In this document: positions 1-7,506 of the stretch, one piece after another
How the letters are laid out: the number at the start of each line of letters is the position of its first letter
Numbering within the stretch: position 1 is the stretch's first letter
Source of the DNA: SHLJ01 sp041618535
GTDB lineage: Bacteria > Bacteroidota > Bacteroidia > Flavobacteriales > Flavobacteriaceae
Reading direction: 5' to 3'
DNA length: 11,259 bases
NCBI GenBank assembly: GCA_041618535.1
Contig: JBFKFP010000090.1
Span: forward strand, 1-11,259
Position numbers and translations under genes: made by a program
The notes under the pieces: generated by a model
Told to the model about the DNA's origin: nothing
Databases searched by the model: none
Seen by the model: the letters and a program-made list of their open reading frames with translations, nothing else

Positions 1-612
1 ATCTTCTATGAGTTTGTGGAGGCCGACAAGTTCTTTGTTGAAAATCCAACCCGCTTAACTATTAAGGAAGTGGAGCTGGGTAAGAATTATGTCATGATCA
101 TTTCAACGAACGCGGGATTATGGGCGTATAACCTTGGGGATACAATTGAATTCACTTCTCTTAAACCATACAGGATTGTCGTAACCGGCCGGATAAAACA
201 TTTCATTTCGGCTTTCGGTGAACACGTCATAGGCAAAGAGGTTGAGGAGGCGTTAAAACTCGGTCTTGACAAAATACCGTCATCAATAACGGAATTCACG
301 GTTGCCCCTCAGATCAATCCGGAAGAAGGGCTGCCTTACCATGAATGGTTGATCGAATTTGAGGAGGAGCCGAATTCACTGGATGATTTGGCTGTCCACA
401 TTGATAAGGCGTTACGCGATCAAAATTCTTACTATAACGACCTGATAAATGGCAGAATATTAAGGCCTTTAAAGATCACTGCTGTAAAGAGAAAGGGATT
501 CAACACTTATATGAGTTCTGTAGGGAAGCTGGGCGGACAGAATAAGGTGCCGAGACTTTCGAACGACCGTAAAATTGCAGATTCTATGAAGGACTTGGAT
601 TGCCTGATTTAG
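1..612 (+). CDS. GH3 family acyl-adenylating protein, C-terminal part (5' end outside window)
   Basis: Frame 1 is open from the first base to the TAG at 610-612, giving 203 residues. The GTG at 16 lies inside the frame and is not the real start, because coding continues upstream (IFYEF...). The sequence resembles the C-terminal part of GH3 proteins, the acyl-acid/amido synthetase branch of the ANL adenylating superfamily. Visible family-like blocks are GLWAYNLGD (residues 39-47), GRIKHFISAFGEHV (63-76) and GKLGGQNKVPRL (175-186). Plant GH3 enzymes join amino acids to jasmonate or auxin. Bacterial members are usually about 500 residues long and their substrates are largely unknown, so roughly 300 N-terminal residues, including the ATP-binding part, are missing here. 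The next gene starts 26 bases downstream. The family call is firm; the substrate cannot be given. Confidence 0.85.
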   Translation: MFYEFVEADKFFVENPTRLTIKEVELGKNYVMIISTNAGLWAYNLGDTIEFTSLKPYRIVVTGRIKHFISAFGEHVIGKEVEEALKLGLDKIPSSITEFTVAPQINPEEGLPYHEWLIEFEEEPNSLDDLAVHIDKALRDQNSYYNDLINGRILRPLKITAVKRKGFNTYMSSVGKLGGQNKVPRLSNDRKIADSMKDLDCLI

Positions 613-622
613 ATTATCTTTG
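595..622 (+). promoter_or_regulatory. candidate Bacteroidota-type promoter for the 639 gene
   Basis: TATCTTTG at 615-622 fits the Bacteroidota -7 consensus TAnnTTTG exactly. A TTG at 595-597 lies 17 bases upstream, at the short end of the usual -33 spacing. Transcription would start near 628-631, leaving only about ten bases of leader before the ATG at 639. The site overlaps the end of the GH3 gene. An 8-base degenerate match can occur by chance, so this is only a candidate. Confidence 0.3.
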
Positions 623-638
623 ACCCCAAACCTGATCG

Positions 639-2327
639 ATGAATAAAAAACACCTCGGAAGAAGCAGAGCACAGGAGAGTACAAGCGCTATAGAGCGGAT
701 GTACATTACGATGCGACACCTGTTTAACCGCGGATTCTACAAACCTATGGGCGTATCTGGAGAGACGCTGAGAGAAGGACTTTTACTGCTTCGTCCAGAG
801 ATCTATGGGTCTATTTCCGAGGAAAAAGCTGAGATTAACGGATTGCTGTATGTGGTAGACAGGTTGCCTTCTGGTATTGAGGAATGCCGCTTCATCAACC
901 TGACGAGTGACGAAGGATACGGAAGCTCTCATTTTAAACCTATTGTTCCCCTTAAAAGAAGGCGCAACTGTTATCGGATTGATGAGGAGCAGATGAATAT
1001 TGAAATAACCAGGGGCAGGTCCGAAATTTATGATATCCTGACCCATCTTACCTTTATGTTCATCGAATCCCATAAGATCGCCAAAAGGGTGCTGATCAAT
1101 GAAAAAGGCGGAACTACACGCGATTGGGTAAAATTGGAAAAGGCGGTCAACTCTCAAAAGAAATTGAGCCAGAATGAACGCGAAATAGCGATTACTCATG
1201 TAGGGAATATCCTTGGGAGGACCTTTGAGGAACTTTATGTTATCTATCCGAAGTTTGCAACCAAAGAACGACCGGATCGTTTCCTTGAGATCATTTATTG
1301 GCTTGGCAAGTTGGCCATAGAAGAACTGATCAATAACAGGAAGCGCACAGTTACTTTCAGCCCGGTATTGAGAGAGCGCCTGGGGCATCACATTCATGGA
1401 GAAGAGTGGGCAGAGAGGATAAAACGAGAACTTAAGGAGTTGAACCTGCTTCATAGGCCTCTTCATATAATCAGCGCCAATCAGCATAGTGTGATGAATA
1501 CGCTTTATGCGGCAGCGGCACTTTCAAACAGATTAAAAAAGAAAGAGCTTATCGATCTTTACGTGGAGCTGAGCGATCCGGGAAATGAAGAGTTGCGCTC
1601 GAAGGTGAATGAAATGGCGCTGAGGAATGGCATGGTTCACATCATGGATGAATCGGGGACCAACATCGATGTTCAAATTTTTGACACCGAAAAAATTGAC
1701 CTGGCTAAAAGCGGGCTAAACCTCACGGCAAAGCCTGCCAATTCAGAAAATCCTGTTATCTTCGTCATGGATTATGCCTTTGGCGAACAAGCTTATGAGA
1801 CCATTGATGAGCTGTTAAAACCCTTTGGCAGAAAAAATGATAAAATTCATCTTAATGTGGCCTCTATTTCTGTTATGGGGAAAGCGGGGATCCTGGAAGG
1901 CGGGAAAGGAGACATAATGATCCCTTCCGCACATATTTTTGAAGGGACAGCAGATAACTACCCCTTTGAAAATATGTTGAAAAAGACCGATCTTGAGGGT
2001 CATGGGATCGACGTTTATGAAGGTTCGATGATCACTGTGCTCGGAACCTCGCTTCAGAATCGTGAATTGCTGAGATTCTTTAATGAATCAACGTGGAATG
2101 TGATCGGCCTGGAGATGGAGGGAGCTCATTATCAGAAAGCGATTCAGGCGGCATCCAAGGTAAGGAGAAGCATCGACCCCAATGTGAGGGTGAGGTATGC
2201 CTATTATGCAAGTGATAATCCCCTGGAAACAGGAAGCACATTAGCGTCGGGAGGTCTTGGCACAAGCGGTGTTAAGCCCACATATCTGATCACAAAAAAA
2301 ATTCTTGAACAAATATTTAATAATTAA
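639..2327 (+). CDS. large Bacteroidota protein of unknown function (DUF6909-like) with nucleoside-phosphorylase-like C-terminal part
   Basis: This 562-residue soluble protein has no signal peptide or membrane segment. From memory it matches the family called DUF6909, about 560 residues long and found in Bacteroidota; I could not check this by search. The first ~260 residues are charged and mainly helical in character. Residues 272-295 (HRPLHIISANQHSVMN...) start a second part that reads like an alpha/beta fold. Three blocks in it recall the nucleoside phosphorylase/MTA-SAH nucleosidase family: GKAGIL followed by GDIMIPSAHIFEG (414-436), LEMEGAHY (491-498, like the ribose-binding MEGA/MEAA motif) and YYASDNPL (522-529, where S525-D526 sits like the catalytic Asp). 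The start ATG at 639 follows the possible promoter at 595-622. The Wzz-like gene begins 2 bases after the stop, so the two are probably co-transcribed. No function can be assigned. Confidence 0.8.
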   Translation: MNKKHLGRSRAQESTSAIERMYITMRHLFNRGFYKPMGVSGETLREGLLLLRPEIYGSISEEKAEINGLLYVVDRLPSGIEECRFINLTSDEGYGSSHFKPIVPLKRRRNCYRIDEEQMNIEITRGRSEIYDILTHLTFMFIESHKIAKRVLINEKGGTTRDWVKLEKAVNSQKKLSQNEREIAITHVGNILGRTFEELYVIYPKFATKERPDRFLEIIYWLGKLAIEELINNRKRTVTFSPVLRERLGHHIHGEEWAERIKRELKELNLLHRPLHIISANQHSVMNTLYAAAALSNRLKKKELIDLYVELSDPGNEELRSKVNEMALRNGMVHIMDESGTNIDVQIFDTEKIDLAKSGLNLTAKPANSENPVIFVMDYAFGEQAYETIDELLKPFGRKNDKIHLNVASISVMGKAGILEGGKGDIMIPSAHIFEGTADNYPFENMLKKTDLEGHGIDVYEGSMITVLGTSLQNRELLRFFNESTWNVIGLEMEGAHYQKAIQAASKVRRSIDPNVRVRYAYYASDNPLETGSTLASGGLGTSGVKPTYLITKKILEQIFNN

Positions 2328-2329
2328 AA

Positions 2330-3388
2330 ATGAGTAAAGATCCTGTAAGAAATAATAAGTACGAAGAGGAAGCCGATATCCTCACATTGTTGAAGTATTT
2401 TGAGAATGGAATCCTTAAGATCTTCAGGTTCTTCGGTTCCATATTCATCCTGCTCTATTCTGTAATAATATACTCTCTTAAGGTAATATTCCTTAATATC
2501 AAGATCATTTCAGTAGTGGTGGGACTGGCAGCAATTGCCGGGTTTATTCTTGAGAATTATTCTGCGAAGAAATATGAATCTACGATGCTTGTGAGAACAT
2601 ATTTCGACAGCCAGTATCAGCTGGCCAGTAATATCGAATATTATAATTCACTTTTAGCCGAGGAGAATTATCCATCCTTGGGTGATGTATTCGAAATTGA
2701 CCAAGAAGTCCTGACGAATCTTGTTGAATTTGAGATTGAGCTTGGCCCGGAGACTGAAAACGACCGGATTTTGAAATATGATAATTTCCTTAAGCAGCTT
2801 GATAGCATCAGGGCGCAGGAAATCAGCTATGAGGATTACCTTGAAGGGCGCGACATCCTTACGGGGAATATCTTTAAGATCCGGGTTGTGTCTAAGGACA
2901 ATAAAATATTTCGCAATCTTGAAGTAGGGATTTTAAAGTCTTTTCAGAATTTATATTCAGTAAAGAAAAAAGAGAAAAGAGATTCTTTAATTGCAATTCA
3001 GAAAGTTAACCTTCGAGAAGCAATTACAGAAATCGATTCCCTTCAGAATGTATACATCAATGTTCTTGAGGAAGAAGCCTCTGCAACAAAGGCTTCAATA
3101 AACCTTGGACAGGGATTTCCGCTTACGCAGGAAAAATCTGATACCAAGGAATATCAGCTTTTGAACAAGGAAATAGAACTCAGGGAAAGGCTCAGAGAAC
3201 TGGATGAGAAAATTATTGAGGAGGATGAATATTTCGATGTTATCTCCGGCTTCCCTGAAGTGGGGAGGGAGTATAAGAAATGGAGCGATCGCCACACACT
3301 TCTTCTTCCAGCCCTGGCCTTTGTACTTCTTTGCATTTTTTATCTTCTGAAGAAATTATCCAATTACGTCAGGAATTATGAAGGCTAA
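2330..3388 (+). CDS. Wzz-like polysaccharide chain-length determinant / co-polymerase
   Basis: This 352-residue inner-membrane protein has the Wzz/GumC layout: an N-terminal hydrophobic region, a large periplasmic part with coiled-coil character, and a C-terminal membrane helix (about 324-340) followed by a short basic tail. The membrane-exit sequence KYESTMLV (81-88) resembles the start of the Wzz domain. Residues 205-300 are rich in Glu, Lys and Leu and probably helical. The N-terminal hydrophobic stretch is long, about 35-73, broken by lysines at 51 and 58, so it could be two segments instead of the usual single one. No tyrosine kinase domain is attached. Known relatives set the length of O-antigen, capsule or exopolysaccharide chains by working with the polymerase. 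It starts 2 bases after the preceding gene and overlaps rfbB by 11 bases, as expected for an operon. Sequence divergence in this family keeps the call moderate. Confidence 0.7.
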   Translation: MSKDPVRNNKYEEEADILTLLKYFENGILKIFRFFGSIFILLYSVIIYSLKVIFLNIKIISVVVGLAAIAGFILENYSAKKYESTMLVRTYFDSQYQLASNIEYYNSLLAEENYPSLGDVFEIDQEVLTNLVEFEIELGPETENDRILKYDNFLKQLDSIRAQEISYEDYLEGRDILTGNIFKIRVVSKDNKIFRNLEVGILKSFQNLYSVKKKEKRDSLIAIQKVNLREAITEIDSLQNVYINVLEEEASATKASINLGQGFPLTQEKSDTKEYQLLNKEIELRERLRELDEKIIEEDEYFDVISGFPEVGREYKKWSDRHTLLLPALAFVLLCIFYLLKKLSNYVRNYEG

Positions 3389-4433
3389 GGCTGCAATTCT
3401 TATTACCGGGGGTGCTGGGTTTATCGGTTGCCATGTGGTGAAGCGATTCGTACGGAAATATCCTCAATACAAAATCGTAAATCTCGATGCTCTTACTTAT
3501 GCCGGAAACCTGGAGAACCTGGCCGACATTGAGAGTTTTGACAATTATCAGTTTGTTAAAGGTGATATCAATAACCCGGCTGTTATCGATGAGCTTTTCA
3601 ACAGCTACAAATTTCAGGCAGTTATTCATTTGGCAGCAGAATCCCATGTTGATCGTTCAATCACAGACCCCTTAGCGTTTGTAAGGACAAATGTTTTAGG
3701 GACTCTAAACCTCTTAAACGCGTTCAAAAGAACATGGCAAAATGATTTTGAGGGCAAATTATTCTACCATATTAGCACTGATGAGGTTTATGGCACGTTA
3801 GGAGAAACAGGGCTCTTTACAGAAGAGACATCGTATGCTCCAAATTCGCCATATTCGGCATCCAAAGCGAGCTCTGACCACTTTGTCAGAGCTTATGGTG
3901 AAACATACAATATGCCCTATGTAATCTCGAATTGCTCAAACAATTACGGACCGAATCAATTTCCAGAGAAATTGATCCCTTTGTTCATAAACAATATCAT
4001 TCATAACAAACCTCTGCCGGTTTATGGTGATGGCAACTATACCCGGGATTGGTTGTATGTTATAGACCATGCTGCGGCAATCGACCTGATCTTTCATGAA
4101 GGAAAGAACAGAGAGACGTACAACATCGGAGGGTTTAACGAATGGAAGAACATTGATCTTGTAAGATTGTTATGCATGCAGATGGATGAAAAACTAAACC
4201 GAGAACCGGGAACCTCCGAAAAGTTGATCACCTTTGTCAAAGACCGGCCGGGCCACGACTTGAGATATGCCATAGATGCGTCAAAGATCAACAAAGAGTT
4301 AGGCTGGTCTCCATCTGTAACGTTCGAGCAGGGCCTGAAGCTGACCATCGACTGGTATTTAAAAAACCGGGAATGGTTAGATCACGTCACCAGCGGGGAT
4401 TACCAGAAATATTATCAGAAACAATATAATTAA
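3378..4433 (+). CDS. rfbB: dTDP-glucose 4,6-dehydratase
   Basis: RfbB/RmlB is a cytoplasmic enzyme that turns dTDP-D-glucose into dTDP-4-keto-6-deoxy-D-glucose, the second step to dTDP-L-rhamnose. The 351-residue length is normal. It is an extended short-chain dehydrogenase with the NAD-binding GGAGFIG at 11-17, LAAESHVDRSI at 85-95, the catalytic STDE at 133-136 (Asp135 and Glu136 act in water elimination) and YSASK at 159-163 (Tyr159, Lys163). NNYGPNQFPEKLIP (188-201) and GDGNYTRDWLYV (217-228) are strongly conserved in RfbB and separate it from UDP-galactose epimerases. The ATG at 3378 lies inside the end of the Wzz-like gene and puts the Rossmann motif at the usual distance from the N terminus. 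The pathway continues with rfbA, 15 bases downstream. Confidence 0.97.
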   Translation: MKAKAAILITGGAGFIGCHVVKRFVRKYPQYKIVNLDALTYAGNLENLADIESFDNYQFVKGDINNPAVIDELFNSYKFQAVIHLAAESHVDRSITDPLAFVRTNVLGTLNLLNAFKRTWQNDFEGKLFYHISTDEVYGTLGETGLFTEETSYAPNSPYSASKASSDHFVRAYGETYNMPYVISNCSNNYGPNQFPEKLIPLFINNIIHNKPLPVYGDGNYTRDWLYVIDHAAAIDLIFHEGKNRETYNIGGFNEWKNIDLVRLLCMQMDEKLNREPGTSEKLITFVKDRPGHDLRYAIDASKINKELGWSPSVTFEQGLKLTIDWYLKNREWLDHVTSGDYQKYYQKQYN

Positions 4434-4448
4434 TACCCAGGTCTAAAG

Positions 4449-5324
4449 ATGAAAGGGATAATTCTAGCAGGCGGATCGGGAACCAGGCTTCATCCTGTTA
4501 CCCGTACAATTAGCAAACAGCTCATGCCGGTTTATGATAAACCGATGATCTATTATCCCTTGTCAACCCTTATTTATTCCGGAATTCGTGAGATCCTGAT
4601 CATATCAACACCCAAGGACCTGCCCCTTTTTAAGGATCTGCTTGGCGACGGGTCTGATTATGGGTGTGAGTTCCAATATGCGGTCCAGGAGTATCCCAAT
4701 GGCCTTGCTGAAGCCTTTATCATTGGTGAGCCATTTATAGGGAATGAAAAGGTAGCTTTGATCCTTGGCGACAATATCTTCTATGGCTCGGGACTGGCTA
4801 ATTTGCTTCAGAGCAATAATGACCCGGATGGAGGGATTATTTATGCCTATTGGGTGCACGATCCTGAGCGTTATGGAGTGGTTGAATTCGACGAGGAAGG
4901 CAAAGCCATTTCAATAGAAGAAAAACCGGAGAAACCAAAATCACATTTCGCCGTGCCTGGAATTTATTTTTATGATAACGATGTTGTCGAAATTGCTAAA
5001 AACATTGAACCCAGTCATCGTGGAGAACTCGAGATCACTGATGTTAACAAAGAGTATCTGAAAAGAGGAAAACTCAAGGTCAGCATCCTGGACAGGGGTA
5101 CAGCCTGGCTGGATACCGGAACTTTTCAGTCTTTAATGCAAGCCGCGCAATTCGTTGAGGTTATCGAGGAGCGGCAGGGGTTGAAGATCGGCTCTATAGA
5201 GACTGCCGCCTACGAAATGGGATTTATTTCAAGGGAACAATTCATATCATTAGCCGAACCACTCATGAAAAGCGGATACGGTAAAAACCTGCTCGGACTT
5301 ATCAATGATTATGAAAGCAATTGA
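4449..5324 (+). CDS. rfbA: glucose-1-phosphate thymidylyltransferase
   Basis: RfbA/RmlA joins dTTP and glucose-1-phosphate to give dTDP-glucose and pyrophosphate, the first and usually feedback-controlled step of dTDP-rhamnose synthesis. All 291 residues of a typical enzyme are present. The nucleotidyltransferase signature LAGGSGTRLHP is at 6-16, with KQLMPVYDKPMIYYPL following at 23-38. The metal-binding ILGDN is at 105-109 (Asp108), EEKP at 157-160 and LDTGT at 221-225 (Asp222). The start gives the standard MKGIILAGG N terminus. It is preceded by a 15-base gap after rfbB, and its 3' end overlaps rfbC, so translation of the two is probably coupled. I see no missing catalytic residue. Confidence 0.97.
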   Translation: MKGIILAGGSGTRLHPVTRTISKQLMPVYDKPMIYYPLSTLIYSGIREILIISTPKDLPLFKDLLGDGSDYGCEFQYAVQEYPNGLAEAFIIGEPFIGNEKVALILGDNIFYGSGLANLLQSNNDPDGGIIYAYWVHDPERYGVVEFDEEGKAISIEEKPEKPKSHFAVPGIYFYDNDVVEIAKNIEPSHRGELEITDVNKEYLKRGKLKVSILDRGTAWLDTGTFQSLMQAAQFVEVIEERQGLKIGSIETAAYEMGFISREQFISLAEPLMKSGYGKNLLGLINDYESN

Positions 5325-5856
5325 AACGGGAATAGATGGATGTGTCATTCTTGAACCCAGGGTTTTTGAGGACCAAAGAGGTTATTTTATCGAAAGCTAC
5401 AACAAAAAGACCCTTGAAGATCTTCTTGGAATTCAATTGAATTTTGTTCAGGATAATGAATCATCCTCAATAAAAGGAGTGCTGCGAGGGCTGCATTACC
5501 AGACCGGGGAGCACGCACAGGCCAAGTTGGTCAGGGCCGTGAAAGGCAGGGTTTTGGATGTTGCCGTAGACATAAGAAAGGGATCAAAGTCATTTGGTCA
5601 ACATGTAGCAGTAGAACTATCAGCAGAGAACAAAAGGCAATTGTTTGTGCCCCGTGGTTTTGCACACGGCTTTATAGTGCTCAGTGATCAGGCGATTTTC
5701 GCTTACAAATGCGATAATTTTTACAACAGGGAATCCGAAGGAGGAATTATTTATAATGACCCTGTTTTGAGCATCGACTGGATATTGCCCGAATCCGAAT
5801 TCATTATTTCTGAAAAAGACCTACTTTTGCCAAAACTGGTGAACGCGCAATTATGA
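5311..5856 (+). CDS. rfbC: dTDP-4-dehydrorhamnose 3,5-epimerase
   Basis: RfbC/RmlC epimerises C3 and C5 of dTDP-4-keto-6-deoxyglucose to give dTDP-4-keto-L-rhamnose. It is a small cupin enzyme, 181 residues from this start. Family motifs are clear: EPRVFEDQRGYFIESY near the N terminus, RGLHYQ with the catalytic base His62, Lys72, LFVPRGFAHGF, and FAYKCDNFY with Tyr132. Another ATG two codons upstream (5305) is possible and would give 183 residues. I prefer 5311 because MKAIETGIDG matches the usual RfbC N terminus. Either start lies inside the end of rfbA (14- or 20-base overlap), and the stop overlaps the rfbD start in ATGA. No truncation or lost active-site residue is seen. Confidence 0.96.
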   Translation: MKAIETGIDGCVILEPRVFEDQRGYFIESYNKKTLEDLLGIQLNFVQDNESSSIKGVLRGLHYQTGEHAQAKLVRAVKGRVLDVAVDIRKGSKSFGQHVAVELSAENKRQLFVPRGFAHGFIVLSDQAIFAYKCDNFYNRESEGGIIYNDPVLSIDWILPESEFIISEKDLLLPKLVNAQL

Positions 5857-7499
5857 TGAATGTTTTGGTAACCGGGGCAGACGGACAGCTTTCAAACTGC
5901 TTAGAGGACCTTTCAGGCGCTTACCCAGACATCAACTTCACCTACAAAACCATTGATCAACTGGATATCACAGATCGTGATCAGATCAAGAAGGCTTTTG
6001 ATGAGAGTCCCTATAATTATTGCATAAACTGTGCTGCTTATACGGCGGTTGATAAGGCTGAAACTGACAGTCAGACAGCCATGGAGGTCAATGTCCTTGG
6101 AGCATCTTATCTTGCTGAGGCCTGTAGATCCTATAGCACGACTCTGATCCATATTTCAACCGATTTTATTTTCGACGGAAAGAAATCGGAGCCATATCTT
6201 GAGAGTGATAAACCCAATCCGCTCGGGGTATATGGCGAAAGTAAATATCAGGGCGAATTGCGCATCCAGGAAATCCTGGACCAGTTTTACATTATACGAA
6301 CGTCCTGGTTATATTCCGAACATGGGAATAATTTTATGAAAACCATGCTACGGCTTGCGGCCGAGCGTGAAGAATTGAATGTAGTAAATGACCAGCACGG
6401 CACGCCAACCTATGCAAGGGACCTGGCGCGGGCTATTGTGACCATTATTCAGAACACAAACAAAGAATATGGTATTTATCACTACAGTAATGAGGGTGAG
6501 ACCACATGGTTCGAATTTACTGAATCGATATTTAAACAATCGAATATAGATATTCGCCTTAACCCTATCCCGACATCAGAATATCCAACCCCCGCTAAAC
6601 GGCCGTCTTACAGTGTCCTGGATCTTGGAAAGATCAAAAGAGTTTTTCCGAAAATCGAGATTAAAAACTGGAAAGACAGCCTAACAGAAGCATTAATCAA
6701 TTATAATATGAACACATTACAACAAACAGCTGTTACAGCGGCCATAAGGGCCGGAAAGGCAATCATGGAGGTTTATGACAGTGAATTCGCTATTGAATAC
6801 AAAGATGATAAATCGCCATTGACACTGGCCGATAAAAATGCCAACTCCATTATCAACGATCACCTCAGGCCAACCGATGTCCCCATAATAAGCGAGGAGA
6901 ACAAACAGGTGGATTATGATATAAGGAAGGGATGGACCAGCTGTTGGGTTGTTGACCCCGTTGACGGCACCAAGGAATTTATAAAAAGAAATGGCGAATT
7001 TACAGTGAATATAGCCATGGTAAAGGACGGCCAACCTCAATTCGGGGTTATTTATGTTCCTGCATCCAGGGTTTTGTACTTTGGTGATTCAGAAAAGAAA
7101 CAGGCCTTCAGGGTAGAGCTGAATGATCACACTCCGGACCTTGAATATATACTCTCACACAAGGAAAATTTACGACCAAAGGATAAAGACAATGTGACCC
7201 AGGTTGTGGGGAGCCGATCGCATATGAATGATGAGACTCTCCAATTTATCAACAAGCTGGAGTCAGGTGGGGAATCGGTTGAAATAGTTAGCAAGGGGAG
7301 TTCGTTGAAGTTCTGCCTGGTTGCAGAAGGAAAGGCTGATATCTATCCACGGTTTGCACCAACAATGGAGTGGGATACTGCTGCAGGTCAGGCAATTTGC
7401 AACGCTGTTGGAGTAGAGGTGATCAACAGGGAAACGAACGGGCCACTCCTGTACAACAAGGAGAACCTGCTGAACCCCTGGTTTCTTGTAAAAAAGTAA
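5853..7499 (+). CDS. RfbD-CysQ fusion: dTDP-4-dehydrorhamnose reductase joined to 3'(2'),5'-bisphosphate nucleotidase
   Basis: One uninterrupted 548-codon frame holds two complete enzymes. Residues 1 to about 283 are RfbD/RmlD, which reduces dTDP-4-keto-L-rhamnose to dTDP-L-rhamnose with NAD(P)H. Its motifs are the Rossmann loop TGADGQLS (7-14), STDFIFDG (102-109), YGESK with Tyr127 and Lys131, RTSWLYS (149-155) and DQHGTPTYARDLA (180-192). The third glycine of GxxGxxG is Ser14, a mild deviation. Residues 286-548 are CysQ (described separately). There is almost no linker: RfbD's last helix (WKDSLTEALINYN, 273-285) runs straight into Met286 of CysQ. Typical separate lengths are about 285 and 250-265, so neither half is shortened. 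The start overlaps the rfbC stop as ATGA (ATG at 5853, or alternatively 5856). Either this is a true fusion, or a single-base deletion or sequencing error removed the stop between two adjacent genes. Confidence 0.9.
   Translation: MMNVLVTGADGQLSNCLEDLSGAYPDINFTYKTIDQLDITDRDQIKKAFDESPYNYCINCAAYTAVDKAETDSQTAMEVNVLGASYLAEACRSYSTTLIHISTDFIFDGKKSEPYLESDKPNPLGVYGESKYQGELRIQEILDQFYIIRTSWLYSEHGNNFMKTMLRLAAEREELNVVNDQHGTPTYARDLARAIVTIIQNTNKEYGIYHYSNEGETTWFEFTESIFKQSNIDIRLNPIPTSEYPTPAKRPSYSVLDLGKIKRVFPKIEIKNWKDSLTEALINYNMNTLQQTAVTAAIRAGKAIMEVYDSEFAIEYKDDKSPLTLADKNANSIINDHLRPTDVPIISEENKQVDYDIRKGWTSCWVVDPVDGTKEFIKRNGEFTVNIAMVKDGQPQFGVIYVPASRVLYFGDSEKKQAFRVELNDHTPDLEYILSHKENLRPKDKDNVTQVVGSRSHMNDETLQFINKLESGGESVEIVSKGSSLKFCLVAEGKADIYPRFAPTMEWDTAAGQAICNAVGVEVINRETNGPLLYNKENLLNPWFLVKK
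6708..7499 (+). other. cysQ: CysQ domain (PAP phosphatase) within the RfbD-CysQ frame; possible internal start
   Basis: This part codes for 263 residues starting at an in-frame ATG, a full-length CysQ of the inositol monophosphatase-like superfamily. The lithium-sensitive phosphatase signature is complete: Asp327 in PLTLADKNAN, SEE at 347-349, DPVDGT at 368-373 and WDTAAG at 507-512 (numbers in the fusion). The family dephosphorylates 3'-phosphoadenosine 5'-phosphate (PAP) to AMP, which relieves inhibition of PAPS-using enzymes, notably sulfotransferases. Translation could also begin at this ATG and give free CysQ. The next gene begins 7 bases after the stop, and the sulfate-activation genes follow, which supports a role in recycling after sulfation. 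Confidence 0.88.
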
Positions 7500-7506
7500 T
7501 AAAGCT

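Noticed and set aside
783..1487. 234-codon open frame on the minus strand
   Set aside because: It lies entirely inside the 639-2327 gene, has no recognisable motif, and the plus-strand protein is clearly the real one.
6702..6707. TATAAT directly before the internal CysQ ATG, like a sigma-70 -10 box
   Set aside because: Bacteroidota main promoters use TAnnTTTG, and a -10 box touching the start codon would place the transcript start inside the gene. It is better read as codons TAT AAT of the fusion.
6717..7040. 107-codon minus-strand frame across the CysQ part
   Set aside because: It is antisense to conserved CysQ motifs (LADKN, SEE, DPVDGT), so it is a by-product of that coding sequence.
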